This document shows, piece by piece, positions 25,852 through 38,412 of a stretch of DNA of 64,000 nucleotides (position 1 is its first letter; every line of letters starts with the position of its first letter). The notes below the pieces were generated by a model that was given only the letters and a program-made list of their open reading frames with translations, did not search any database and was not told the origin of the DNA. Origin of the DNA: Scylla paramamosain. Its lineage: Eukaryota; Arthropoda; Malacostraca; Decapoda; Portunidae. The stretch is taken from assembly GCF_035594125.1 (NCBI RefSeq), contig NC_087157.1, positions 1,375,001 to 1,439,000 of the forward strand, written 5' to 3'. A program made the position numbers and the translations under genes.

Positions 25852-26106
25852 TTAAACGGAATACATGTAGTTGTTCACCAGTCTCGTTTCCAGCACCGAT
25901 AAATGATAGCGGTACTGTAGACTGGCCACCGACAGCTTAGTCTGGAAGGCCACCACTCCTCGTAACTGCCGCCGCTGCTTTGGAGGGTCGAGGGAACGTC
26001 CGTTTTCTTCCAGTATGATAGCCGTCACTTGATAGATAGGCTGATTTCCGTCATCTCCATATTTTTTGTAGGAATCAGAAAGAAATTCTACTGTGTTGTT
26101 GGTCAC
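25852..26106 (-). CDS. Possible terminal coding exon or gene fragment, unrecognised
   Basis: A minus-strand frame is open for 84 codons and ends in TAA at 25852-25854. It has no simple repeats and its codons look coding-like (GTG, CTG, CAG, AAC, CGG frequent). It contains PIYQVTAIILEENGRS and ends NNYMYSV. The only in-frame ATG is near the 3' end and a stop lies directly upstream, so it would need to be a spliced terminal exon or a fragment of a mobile or foreign gene. No strong acceptor is visible, and a possible AATAAA lies about 460 bp downstream (around 25385). I do not recognise the family. It could be a chance frame. Confidence 0.25.
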   Translation of the reverse strand: MTNNTVEFLSDSYKKYGDDGNQPIYQVTAIILEENGRSLDPPKQRRQLRGVVAFQTKLSVASLQYRYHLSVLETRLVNNYMYSV

Positions 26107-26720
26107 TCACTCCGAGGTTTCATTCGGTTAATGTCACGTACTCGTATTCGTGAGCTCACATTCGTTGGTGTTATGTTATAGTTTCATATTTTTTTAGTTT
26201 TAGTGCTTGAGTTCATGCTGCATTACGTCAGTTCTCTGTTCGACGCAGTTCCATCCCTGAGTAGTGCCACGTGTGTATAATTCTGTGAGTGTAAGAATAA
26301 GAGTGAGTGTCTCATTACCATTCTGTGCGGGGTAGTGCCACCTTATTTCTTCGTTCAGATGAAGGATAAGGCACACCACAACAAGAAGACAACAACACGC
26401 GTGTACCGCAGTGTTGTCAGTTACTTGATACACTCGTAATATGAATATGAAATGTTTTACGATACATGAACGTCAATTTTTATTTACGCGTTGTTGATTC
26501 TCAACTTGGAGCGGTATGCGCGTTTTGATCCCTGATCTACACACGACGCTACTACATAATTTATAACCTGCGAATGTCTGAAGTTGTGCACGTGCGTGTT
26601 TGCTCATGTACGGAAATGTATGAGAGCTTAAATAAATATAATTCACAAAGACATCCAATATTGTGTACGTATTGCGTTCAAGAAGCATATTCCCCATCAC
26701 ACAAACGCACGTACGCGCTT
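26107..26720. other. Unique sequence, nothing recognised
   Basis: Mixed-composition DNA with no supported gene or splice pair. Confidence 0.55.
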
Positions 26721-26725
26721 GCGCG

Positions 26726-26805
<80 letters not shown>
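26721..26805. repeat. (GC)7-(AC)35 alternating purine-pyrimidine tract
   Basis: Seven GC units pass directly into an AC array, giving about 85 bp of strict purine-pyrimidine alternation. The flank (ACGCACGTACGCGC) nearly extends it. This is a strong sequence candidate for Z-DNA. Confidence 0.96.
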
Positions 26806-26806
<1 letters not shown>

Positions 26807-27023
26807 GCTGAAAACTTTGGATATTTTCAGCACTATCTGCAGTTGTGGAAAGCTACCTTAGTTATTTCTATTTAGCTTATCAGAATGAGAGGCAGCAAGT
26901 GGGCGTTACCTGGCCAGGGGACGGTCAGCTCACCACCCACGGGAGTCCCGCACCGCTGACACGAGGAGCGTCTTCGCGCACATAAATATTTGACACTTCC
27001 ATCGACCAGTGTGCAAGTGTTAC

Positions 27024-27026
<3 letters not shown>

Positions 27027-27089
<63 letters not shown>
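27027..27089. repeat. (TG)31 microsatellite
   Basis: Near-perfect array with imperfect TGTGTGTATG continuing to about 27120. On the minus strand, a Cys-X2-Cys frame (about 26905-26990) ending at CAG|GTAACG lies nearby but lacks an acceptor. Confidence 0.95.
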
Positions 27090-27092
<3 letters not shown>

Positions 27093-27338
27093 TGTGTGTA
27101 TGCGTGCATGGACGTGTGTGTGAATGCATTTTACGTGTACTGAATTCAAGGTCATTCATTCATACTTTGTATTTGACTTGAAGTAGGGAACATTTTTTTT
27201 GTACAATATGACGTGTTCGTGTATCTGTCTTGCCCGTCTATGACGTAGAAAATATAGATTTTTTTTCTAGCTTCGACTGAGAACACGCATGGGAGGATTG
27301 TCTGCCACTGGGATATCCTTGTGATAGGAAGTCAGGCG

Positions 27339-27481
<143 letters not shown>

Positions 27482-27653
27482 ATAAGGCTTGTAGAGGTGA
27501 CACAGCTGTTCTTGTACTGCAGCTATATTTGGTTTCCACATGAAACAAATTTTGCGAGTTTTACCAAACTCCCTCAACACGTTTCATCCATAACATCGTA
27601 ATTGCTTGCCTGCATACGACCCATTTAACTAACACGTGTTCCCACAGTGTTTT

Positions 27654-27728
27654 TCGCGCGTGTGTGTGTGTGTGCGTGTGTGTGCGTGTGTGTGTGTGTG
27701 TGTGTGTATGTGTGTGTGTGTGTGTGTG
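27654..27728. repeat. Imperfect (GT)n with GCGT and TATG variants
   Basis: GT array interrupted by C and A substitutions, so it is older than the pure arrays around it. Confidence 0.95.
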
Positions 27729-28603
<875 letters not shown>

Positions 28604-29020
28604 ACAGGATCGTATTAGCTGCCGTCACTCCATCCATCCTCCAGGAGAAATCGACCCCCAGGCCCGAGTAGGGTGTCCCTCAATTCAGGGAGGGAAAGAA
28701 GGATCGTGGCTGGGGTGGTGGTGGTGGTGGTGGTAGTGAGTGCCGCTCATTATTGCTTTTTGCCACGTATATCCAATGTCCTTACTATATTACCTTATGT
28801 CTATATTTTTAGTTGATTTTACCTACTTTCTCTCTTACCCAAGTTTTATATGCTTTATTTCCAAAGGTGTATGTGTTTACTTCATAAGCCTTCCACTGTG
28901 CTCTCCTATCTCTTGCACTAATAATAATAGATACTGCAGACTAGTGTAATGAAACCGCGTGAAAGAGGATATAAAACTCTGCTGCTGTTTGTTCTCCTTT
29001 CGTAATAACTTTTCTCCTGT

Positions 29021-29022
<2 letters not shown>

Positions 29023-29094
<72 letters not shown>
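29023..29094. repeat. (GT)36 microsatellite
   Basis: Perfect dinucleotide array, followed by an imperfect CTCTGTGTGTGGG. Confidence 0.97.
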
Positions 29095-29095
<1 letters not shown>

Positions 29096-29266
29096 TCTGT
29101 GTGTGGGCGCTCGGATGTGGAGAGAAGGTAGGTGAGTGGGTTTACGTCAACGTTATTGAGCTCAATTACGAAGCGTGTGCTGTGTATGTGTGTGTTTCGT
29201 TGTCAGGTTACAGACGGTGACGGATTGGGTGGTCACTATACCGTCGATCACAGCTCACCGGGGCCT

Positions 29267-29268
<2 letters not shown>

Positions 29269-29316
<48 letters not shown>
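29269..29316. repeat. (TG)24 microsatellite
   Basis: Perfect array, followed by a purine-rich (GGA, GGGA) stretch at 29325-29480. Confidence 0.97.
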
Positions 29317-29321
<5 letters not shown>

Positions 29322-29480
29322 GGTTGGGGTGGGGATAGGAAAGCAGGAGGGAGTGGAGTCATGGGGAGGGAGGAGCAATATGGGGATGGGGTGATGATGA
29401 TAGGAGGGGTAGGAAGGAATGAGGAAGAATGAAAGACAGGGAGCAGGGGGAAAGGAGGGAGGCAATAATGAAGGAAGGGA

Positions 29481-30330
29481 AGGGGGAGTGATGAGTGATT
29501 AAGGACGAAAGGAGTGGACAAGTCGTAAGGGGAGGATATGTACAGATGAGCTGTGAGGGAGAGCAGGAATTTTTGGGTCAGCTTGATTCAGTGTAATGTG
29601 TGCGTCGCAGTGGCGGAAGAAAGCTTATTTATAGTTATGTAGTGTCCTTATGTGCGGAGGAACGAGTATTGTAAGGCTAGTGGAGTTACGGGGCTGCAGT
29701 TTCTTTCCTTTACTAATCACGGTCTTCCTCCTTAGCCTGGCGTTCATTTATCTCTCATCATTATTTCCTTTCCTATGTTTTGTTGATTGAGGCCATTCCT
29801 TGTAAAATTACTCTGTGGAAAATTGCCGTTTCGCTAGTAGATGTACATTAGTTTGAATGCATATAACACGTGGAATTCGCATTTCTTTCGTCATATTCTC
29901 TTTAATAATCATGCTGAGTTCCTGATACGGTCACACATCCTTTCATTCTTTGTTTCTTGATCTTTATCTTCCTTTTTCTTTCATTCTTTTAATACAAACG
30001 TAACGAATTTTTATTGTATACTCGTACATCATCCACAATCATCCCTCCTCCATATATATTTTCAAACCGTTTCATTCACACCTCTTCGCATCGCTCTCGC
30101 CAGAAAGACTCTCCCTTCCTTGACATACTCGTCCCCTTGGATACTGTGGCCTGGTCTGGTCATCGTATCATTGACAAGCCGTAGGTCATCACACCGTCAT
30201 CCCCCTGCTCCCTCATACCATACCGGAATCACCCGTAATTATATACATTAGATGGACCCCTTGCTGTACAAATTGATCCCTCCTATACTCGGAGAAGAGA
30301 TTTTTGTCAGTACTCTGCATAGGACGATGT
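29481..30330. other. Unique sequence, nothing recognised
   Basis: Mixed-composition DNA without supported features. Confidence 0.55.
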
Positions 30331-30690
30331 AGCGTCATGGATTAAAGAAGTAACACAACAGAAGAGAGGAGAGAAAAATAGAATAGAAAAGAAAAGAAGA
30401 GAAAAAAAAACTATGACAAATATATATAATAAAATCATAATAGGACAAGAAACAAAGCACAATAAATAAGAGAGCAAAATCGATAACAGAACAGAATAAG
30501 ACAAGACAACAACAAAAAAGACGGCAGAATTAGGCAGAAAAAAAAGACGCATAAAAAACGACAAAAAAAAAAACAACAACATAACCGAATACAGCAAAAC
30601 ACACACAAAAAAAAAAATGGACAAATAGAACAAAATATAAGAACGGATAAATACAACGAAACAAAACAAAAAATAACAAAAAGAACAACA
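30331..30690. repeat. A-rich low-complexity tract
   Basis: About 360 bp of GAAAA, AACA and ATAA words with very little T on the + strand. This is opposite to the general T-richness of the window. The hydrophobic minus-strand frame through it is an artefact of T-rich codons. Confidence 0.88.
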
Positions 30691-31169
30691 GAACAGTGGC
30701 TACCTCGGTGAGTCAGCGGGCATAAGAAACTCGGAAACCAATTAAGGGCGGGAATCTGACGTGACTTATAGACCTGATCGCTTGTCTAGTAAAGCAAGCT
30801 GCCAAAGAGTGTGACGGAAGAAGGGACTGTTATTATCATTGCCGCCAACAGAGAGGGGGAGGGAGAGACGTGGAGAGAGAGTAGGAGAATGCTATTTTTG
30901 TCCCTCGTTTGAGTTATTGGCGCTACGTAATGTTCCTCAGGTAATGGCAGGTAATCCGGCTGGGAAGTGAGGTCGTAACTTTGGTGCCTCGAGTAGTCAT
31001 TACCCGGGCATCAGTGCGCGTCCCCAGCAGCACGCAGATATTTGGTTTGTTTGTATTAACGCCGCCAGTATTCAGTCATCCTGTCAGTGCCGCGCCGCCC
31101 CGCCAACCCTCCCTCTGCTTTCTGCCTCCTGTCTCGTGCCTCCGTGTTTGCTTCTTGTCTGTTTTGCCT

Positions 31170-31263
31170 TCCTTTTTTTTTATTATTATTATTTTATTTA
31201 CTTATTTTTTTATTTATTTATATCATTTTTATTTTTATTTTATTTTTATTTATTATTATTATT

Positions 31264-31312
<49 letters not shown>
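31170..31312. repeat. TTA/TTTA-rich tract ending in T47
   Basis: Degenerate TTATT repeats (31170-31265) run into a 47-base poly(T) (31266-31312). Confidence 0.93.
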
Positions 31313-31314
<2 letters not shown>

Positions 31315-31437
31315 GTATTGAGTGGCGTGACAAAAATGCAGAATATGTTGGTAAATGGTTATGTTAGTGAGTTAAATTGGTTCACTGCATTTTGATGTTG
31401 TTTACTTGTTGTTCTTGTTGTTGTTCTTGTTGTTATA

Positions 31438-31444
31438 TTTATTA

Positions 31445-31517
<73 letters not shown>

Positions 31518-31537
31518 CATCATCGCTGCTACTATTG

Positions 31538-31622
<85 letters not shown>

Positions 31623-31645
31623 CAAAATCATGTGATAATGGCGGC

Positions 31646-31706
<61 letters not shown>

Positions 31707-31735
31707 ATAGTAGCAGCAGCAGCAACAGCAGCAGT
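31438..31735. repeat. Compound trinucleotide locus with complementary blocks
   Basis: In order: (TTA)n 31448-31517, (ACT)n 31538-31590, (AAT)n 31590-31620, a GGC/GGT bridge, (AGT)n 31654-31706, (AGC)n to 31735. ATT pairs with AAT and ACT pairs with AGT, so two pairs of arms can fold. The long Leu, Tyr, Ser and Asn frames are repeat translations. Confidence 0.96.
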
Positions 31736-31876
31736 ACGTTTGTCAGTTATAATTCATTCATGCAAATAAATCTCCTGAATTTCCACAGGCGAGTTTTGTC
31801 GATATATTGGGACATCAGTAGGTCATCATACTTGTAATATACTAAAAATACAACACCAGTGAACTCCCTGACCTCA

Positions 31877-31910
31877 ACCACCACCACCACCACCACCACC
31901 ACCACCACCA
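31877..31910. repeat. (CAC)11 microsatellite
   Basis: Perfect trinucleotide array. Confidence 0.95.
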
Positions 31911-32063
31911 AACAGACCCACGTGCTTCCTTCAAGATCCATTACGTTCAATAGCCCCTAGCCTCCTGCCATTAAGTAACTGTAATGAGGTGAATTAACTT
32001 CTCCTGAGAGGTGTAATGGTGCAAGAAGACTGCGTGTGAAGGATGTAAAAATGAAATGTAAGA

Positions 32064-32106
32064 CGCAGACAGACAGACAGACAGACAGACAGATAGACAG
32101 ACAGAC
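32064..32106. repeat. (CAGA)n tetranucleotide repeat
   Basis: CAGA units with one GATA variant; a few further CAGA units occur at about 32225-32242. Confidence 0.95.
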
Positions 32107-32686
32107 TTACAGAGAGTTAGTCACATACATAAATTTACTGCTGATATTTTTGTTTATTTTTTTGTCACCTTTTTTCTTTTCTCTAGTTCTGTGGTCTTAT
32201 ATCCTTGACTCTGGGAAAACAGCATACAGATAGACAGACAAGCAATTGCATACCTTTCTTTCGTTTGTCTTTAATATTTTGTTCTCAGCTTATTAACGTA
32301 TTGTTAGAGTTTTGTAATAGCTGCTACTGTTTTGAATTGATACCACTGCTTATATAAGTACTGTGTATTCATCATCTATGGGCCAAAAATGCTTACGGTA
32401 AGAAAAATGTGAAGCTCTAGTGGAATGGGAGCGGAGCGAAAAGTACCAGTGTCGGGTGGTGGTAGTGGTGGTGGCGTAAGTGTTAGGCACGCGAAAGATG
32501 CTTGTGAAATTGATAGCGTTGGTGATGAGGATATGGCAGTAGTAAATGAAGAAGAAAGAAAAATGTTAAAAGGCAGGACGTGAGTAGGAAGAAGAGGCGA
32601 GGAGGACCCAAAAAGTAATGAAAACGGAAAATGTTGATAAAATTATACGAAAACTACTTTACCATAATCATTAAGTGTTACAGGCA

Positions 32687-32688
<2 letters not shown>
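32107..32688. other. Unique sequence, nothing recognised
   Basis: Includes a short GGTGGT-rich patch at about 32455-32475. No coding or splice signals of note. Confidence 0.5.

Positions 32689-32748
<60 letters not shown>
32689..32748. repeat. (GT)30 microsatellite
   Basis: Perfect dinucleotide array. Confidence 0.98.
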
Positions 32749-32751
<3 letters not shown>

Positions 32752-33652
32752 ATCGCCTAGTATATTACATGACGAGCAAGAGTTCTTAGGGACATCTAAA
32801 GTTACTGTTCATCATAACAGTCTGCAGAAATGCTCACTGTCAACTATACATCTGGGACGACTGGTAGGTGGCGCCACGGTGAGGCTTTACTTCAGTTTAC
32901 GTACAAGTGTCTCCATGTTTACTTAGCGTCGTGGCTCCAGCGTCTCCGTAGTGCTACACCCCGGCAGGCGGGCAGGCGTACCTAAACCCAAACACGTCAG
33001 TTGTAGTCGGGACAGATTTGAAGGTTTTCCCACTAAACTAAAAGGGACTTGGTTTTACATTAATCTATTAGGCAACTTGGCAGCGTGATTGAGGGCGAAC
33101 AGCAATAGCATCCCTAATGTGCACCAGTGAATCCCTTCGTGTCAAGTCAGTATCAGGCAACATTTGAAATGAATCAGTTCGTTATGATTGATTGCTGCAT
33201 GTTTATAAGCAATTCTATGACCTCACCCTAAAGTGTCTCTTACCTTTCGACCAGTGCTAAATCATAAAATACATTTTTCATTCGTTGGTTCTTCCTATAC
33301 ACACATCATATTTTAAGCTAGAAATCCGAAAATAAGGGATCATTCACAGCATGCTCACAGGACAAGAAGGCAGGAATCATTGTCGAAGATGTCGTGTCGT
33401 GGTACCCAGTAACTTCATCTCCATTTATCTTGTATCGTCGCCACTCAGCAGTAATACAGACGGGGGCACATAAATAAGCAGTCTGCTGAAACCCGAGTGT
33501 GTGCTCAGTGACTTTCCTGCTGCGGGCCCTTAGCGAGGAGCGCGATTTGTAGGCTGTCAGTGTAGGCGCTTTGATCTTGGTGTGACATGCGTGGGGGATG
33601 GCTGCCTGGCCTCACTTTGTCGTATCGCTTCCCGTTTTTTCGTTTTTACCAG
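32749..33652. other. Unique sequence, nothing recognised
   Basis: Mixed composition with a mildly GC-rich patch at about 32925-32990 and 33500-33620. No supported gene. Confidence 0.5.
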
Positions 33653-33655
33653 TCT

Positions 33656-33711
<56 letters not shown>

Positions 33712-33737
33712 CTCTCTCCTCTCTCTCTCTCTCTCTC
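33653..33737. repeat. Interrupted (TC)n microsatellite ending in CAG
   Basis: Three CTCCTC interruptions divide the array, so it is older than the pure arrays. Its 3' edge is again CAG. Confidence 0.97.
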
Positions 33738-35600
33738 AGCGATATATTTATCATTTTCTAATTATCTGTATTCTAGCAGCTGTCAAGTAATATTTTCAAG
33801 TGACAGATATGCCTTTCGCCTCTTCTCTCCATCACTCCCCTCCCCAGTCCATTACCTTACGTACGTACATCACACAGCCCGAGACGCCTCCTCGCTCTGT
33901 CTCCACTGGCGACAAGCCCAACACCCTTTCTGTCTCCATTTGGCGTTTTGTGCTGTGGTCGCAACCTTGTCAGCTTTTTCCCCTCCTTAAAAAAAATATT
34001 TGTCACCCTTCCCCTCCTCTGACCTTGCTTCCTTTCCTGTTTCTTACTTTCCCTCTTTCTGTCCTTCCTGCCTTCCCTCCTTCTTACGCTCCTACCCTTG
34101 ATCCTACGTCTTTTGGGCTTCATAAAAAAGGTCAAAAGACGGGCCTAACTCAGAATTTATACTCTATTTCTTACGTATATATTTTCAGAGGGTTGGTAAA
34201 AAGTACTGTCGCTCCTTATTGTTACTAATGGCAGGATACATTTTCCTGAGTTTTAGTAGATATTGGACCGAGTACGTTTCTCTGACTCCTCCCGTGGCTG
34301 TTACTTTAGATTTAACACAAAATAGTTCTCTTGTTAACATTTATTACAGCATGATGTATGTATAACGAAATGGGTTGTGTTTCTGAATCTTCCTTGAGCC
34401 ATCCACTACATAGGTCTACGTGGTACTCTCCTTTTCCTGTGGTACTTTTAACTTATTTTCTTTTGTCTTTGCCTTTGCCTAACACTGACGTAGTATCCTC
34501 ACAGAACATGCATCAAGGGATCGTGTTGTTTTGAAGTGTATCCTGCTTGCTATTTTCTCTATTTTCTCTACTGGCGTAATATTTTCCTGTCTCCGTGTCA
34601 CGTTTATTCTGCCCGTTGTTGAGCGTCTGCAATGAATAAGTTGTACTCTCTCTTATCGCTTCTGGCCGGTGATTTTGCTATCAGAGGATACCTGAATGCA
34701 GAACACCATCAATGAGCAGTGTTATTACCATCCTAATGACTTGTATATTCTTGCTTTCTTTTAAAACGCATAGCAAACTATCTTACATCGCTGGCGAGAC
34801 CCTTCTGTACAATTATTTGGAAGATACTAGATTACTGGTATTTGTATCATTCGTGTATAGTACAAATGTAATACAGTAAACAAACATATGCAGTTTGAGA
34901 GTGGTATAATCGGACTGTAGTTGGTACACTGAGAAAAAGGTGAGAAAAGTCTGAACACTACATTCTTGATCCTTCTCTTCGTCACGCCATGCCTCGCCAC
35001 GCCCCTCCTTACCACCCCATGCCCTCTACACCCCAAGCAATTTCCCTCAGAACAAAAACAACAGAAAAAACCCTTTCTCTGTTTCATACAATAGAAGTGG
35101 AAAGTATTGTTCTGTTCTTCCCTAACGATCCGCCTTGTACTCTGTGGCTGCCGAGTGAGTGAGGCTTTTATTTGGCCTTCCACACACGGTCTCGCTTTAT
35201 ATTTATTCCTGTGTATAAAATTGTAAAGGTATTTCTGACGGCCTGACGTTGCAGTTATATTTGTTTACTTATCTCTTATTTTATTTATTTTTCATTAATT
35301 CATATTTTCTGTGTATATATATATAAAGGAACTTGTCTCGTGTCTCTCTGTGTGTGTGTCTGTATGTGTGTGTGTATAAAGCAGTTCATCTTGTCATGTC
35401 TTATTTCCTCCCGTGATTAGGAATGGTGTGAAGTTTCTAGTCCACGAGTTTTGAGTAATCATGAGTAGTTTTTACTAAGCACTGCATTACGCTTTCCTGA
35501 GGGGCACTTAACCTTGGTAGTAATGGGCTGTGTGTTATTTATTCTCGTGACATGTAAATTTCTTTCTTCCCTCCTGAACGTCACTACATGTGTACCTTGG
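33738..35600. other. Unique sequence, partly pyrimidine-rich
   Basis: 33960-34110 is C/T-rich. No gene is supported; the basic minus-strand frame over this part reflects purine-rich composition. Confidence 0.5.
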
Positions 35601-35614
35601 TAAAATATCCTTCT

Positions 35615-35695
35615 GTAGTAGTAGTAGTAGTAGCAGTAGTAGTAGTAGTAGTAGTCGTAGTAGTGTTAGTAGCAGTAGTAGTATAGTCAGTAGTA
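35615..35695. repeat. Imperfect (AGT)n microsatellite
   Basis: AGT units with AGC and CGT variants over about 80 bp. Confidence 0.95.
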
Positions 35696-35902
35696 GTTGT
35701 TGTTGTTATTGTAGTTATAGTACTAGCTGTAGGAATAGTAACAGTGACCGTATCTGTAAAGACAGTAACAGTGGCTGTCCTTAGCACGGCCGTGAACAAG
35801 GAAAAAAACATAAGGGATAATCAAAGGATACAAGACACGAGTTCTGTCTTTATTTATTGCCTCGTATTAAATGTGACTAAGTGAAAAACTACTCCGTCAT
35901 TT

Positions 35903-35904
<2 letters not shown>

Positions 35905-35942
<38 letters not shown>

Positions 35943-35961
35943 ATAGCTCATCCAGGTAAGG
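35905..35961 (+). repeat. (TG)18 followed by CAG joined to GTAAGG
   Basis: The TG array (35905-35941) is followed by CTCATCCAG (to 35955), directly joined to GTAAGG. It resembles an acceptor-donor fusion, but there is no pyrimidine tract or well-placed branch point. I regard only the repeat as certain. Confidence 0.9.
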
Positions 35962-36102
35962 GGAATACAGGTGTGAATGTATTCCGAGAAGTGGATGTGG
36001 GGGAACAAGTGAGGACAAGGAGGAGGAGTAGCAGGCGGAGGAGGAGGAGGGTGTGAAGGAGCGAGGGAAGGACAAGGAGAGGGAGCGTGATGAAAAATAA
36101 AC

Positions 36103-36106
<4 letters not shown>

Positions 36107-36133
<27 letters not shown>

Positions 36134-36162
36134 TGTCGGTGTGTGTGTGTGTGCGTGTGTGT
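36107..36162. repeat. Short (AG)n then (GT)n
   Basis: AG units at 36107-36133 and GT units to 36162, with a further short (GT)n at 36391-36417. Confidence 0.93.
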
Positions 36163-36386
36163 TACCAGAAAATATTGAATGAGAAAAGGACAGTTGAAAA
36201 GATACAGAAAAATAACGAAGGTTGGTCAGAAAGACGAAAGCAAGAGGTCCTTCTGAGAAATATTACAACGCGAAGAAATAAAAATCAAGCTTACTTATAT
36301 ACAACGTTCCTACACATGGCAGGGAACACGACGAGGCGAGGCGAGGCGACAAGCTGCCGACCTCAGTGCTCATGAGGGGAGGAGAC

Positions 36387-36417
<31 letters not shown>

Positions 36418-36599
36418 AGGCGGTAAGTGGGTGAACGGGTGTGTCCCAGTGTGTTCTTAAGGTCATCTCAACCCCATTTTAACCAGATCAGTAAGAATAG
36501 ACAAGACACCCACGCGAGAAGAAAACGGAACTTACATGGCACTTCAAAGAGTATGTGCTGCCCAACACTCGTCCTGCTTTACATAATTGCATCTCAGCC

Positions 36600-36900
36600 T
36601 CTAGTTTCTTGAGAGCGTCGCCTCTTCTTCCCAGACTTGGCCGCAATCGTCCGTCTTGTCAAATGTCTTCATTACCTCGGCTTCCCTCTCACCTGCCGCC
36701 GAGAGTCAGACCACACCAGTTTCCTCCTCATCCGTATGTTAACACAGGACCATCATGTGTGCAAAGCAGTGATTAGCACCTCCCCAGTGCGACTCAGGGG
36801 CTCCTTCATGGGTTCCCCCCTCCTGAGTCTTGTCTCCGCCACCTTCCTCCTTGCTTGAGGTCATCAGTTTCAAGGGGAAGTTGGGTCGTGTAGGTCAGTT
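36600..36900. other. Repeat-free GC-richer patch, possible exon
   Basis: CTCTTCTTCCCAG is a good + acceptor at 36634. Joined to exon 1 it stays open for 46 codons (starts LGRNRPSCQM, Pro-rich) to TAG at 36774, but no donor or poly(A) signal follows. A second frame is open for longer. This is suggestive only. Confidence 0.18.
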
Positions 36901-37144
36901 TGCGTTGGATAATAGTCAATTCAGTCCAGTACTCTCCCTTTCCTTAATTCCTTCGCGTCCTCTTCTTGGCACCATATGTTTCCTTTCGCCTAAGAGTTGA
37001 GTGTTCTCCCCCTCAAGTCTACATCTTCAAGGAAAACTATGTAACATGCACGTGTGTTGTTGTAATGCTTCACATATAGGAAATCTTTCATTCTTTTAAT
37101 TTTCTCGTGAGTGTCAACTGCAACTCCATAGCGCAACAGATCTT

Positions 37145-37276
<132 letters not shown>

Positions 37277-38122
37277 ATACATACGTTTGTATTAATATAC
37301 TACCAAGCTGAAAGTCATTCTGTCTTCCTTCTTTCTGATGTAGCAGACACGGCACAGGTTACAAGTCCCATTGGCGAGTGTATGACCCATCTCTGCTCCA
37401 TCTGCTTTGCTCCTAACTTTCCTTTCCTTATCTTGCGGCCTCGTTTTTCGCCTTTGTCGCAACCCGTGTGTTCGTCTCCATACTCGTCCTTCTGTGTCTC
37501 CTTTTCCTCTTCCTCTTCATGTTCTGCTGCTGCGGCTCTTTGTGCATCTAAGGTGTTTGCAGGCGGCAACAGTAATAACTAGTGTTCGATTCTCGTCCCT
37601 TCTCGGTTATTGATCCAATCCATGAAGAAAGGTCACTAGGCTCCCCGACTCCCTCCATCCCCAATCCCTTGAAGCCAGTACTAGTGGGTCACCTTCAGAA
37701 AGATGCACACCTGCCCACGGGAAAGGCCGTCACGTCTACTAAACAACTGCTTAGGAAATAAAATAAAAAATCATAGATACAAGTACTATGCACTTGACAC
37801 ACTGTGGAGGCAGATCACGTTCAGCTACACTATAAAATGAGGAGTCACATTACACGAAAAATAATTCACCATTTCGATCTTCGTCATCAACACAAGCGCC
37901 AGAGTGAGAGGTATTTTTTTTTTTCTTTACGGGATGAATATTTGAAAGCTTAAGCGTCATTGCGAAAGGTAAAAGAAGAATTACCTGGACTTGATGAATA
38001 ACAGAAAACCTTGCGTCTGCAGAGGAGTTGAATCTCAAGGGAATCTTGACACAGGCTCAGTATTAACATGAAACCAGGGTACATCAATCACTGCTTCACA
38101 TTGTCACGTGAATTACTTAAAA

Positions 38123-38130
<8 letters not shown>

Positions 38131-38203
<73 letters not shown>
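38131..38203. repeat. (TA)21 joined to T31
   Basis: A TA array (38131-38172) passes into poly(T) (38173-38203), within the repeat family at 37983-38412. Confidence 0.96.
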
Positions 38204-38207
<4 letters not shown>

Positions 38208-38322
38208 CTTCGACCAGATGAATAATAAAAAGCTTCTGTCCGTCTGAGGAGCAATATTGACTTCGGTACAGTAATTACATGGAATCAGTGCATTTTTTTT
38301 TTTTTTCTCGCCTGCTGCATAG

Positions 38323-38371
38323 ACTCAACAAAGCCTGAACTGATTGAATACTAGAAAAGCAAGTCTGCAAG
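38323..38371 (+). other. Cryptic non-coding exon candidate (49 nt)
   Basis: A T14CTCG pyrimidine tract and TGCATAG acceptor (38322) precede 49 nt that end at AAG|GTAAGT (38371/38372). Both sites are strong and the spacing suits exon definition. All three frames contain stops, so inclusion would truncate the protein: a poison or cryptic exon, or pure chance. Confidence 0.28.
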
Positions 38372-38412
38372 GTAAGTGTATCGCAAGGAACTCTTAACAT
38401 ACTTATAATAAC

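Larger units (their letters stand above)
37983..38412. repeat. Degenerate interspersed or tandem repeat family, three copies
   Basis: Copies near 37983-38080, 38210-38290 and 38333-38412 share, in order, TGAATAA-A-AAA, GTCTG-AG, AA-TCTTGAC and AACATG-AA-CAG elements with gaps. A T-rich run lies upstream of each. Spacing is about 225 and 125 bp. The alignment was made by eye. Confidence 0.5.

Noticed and set aside
26905..26990. Minus-strand Cys-X2-Cys frame resembling a zinc-binding module
   Set aside because: Only one Cys pair is present, no acceptor precedes it, and the frame runs into a CA-array translation.
30307..30669. Hydrophobic 120-residue minus-strand ORF as a membrane protein
   Set aside because: It is the reverse of an A-rich low-complexity tract; Phe, Leu and Ser follow from T-rich codons.
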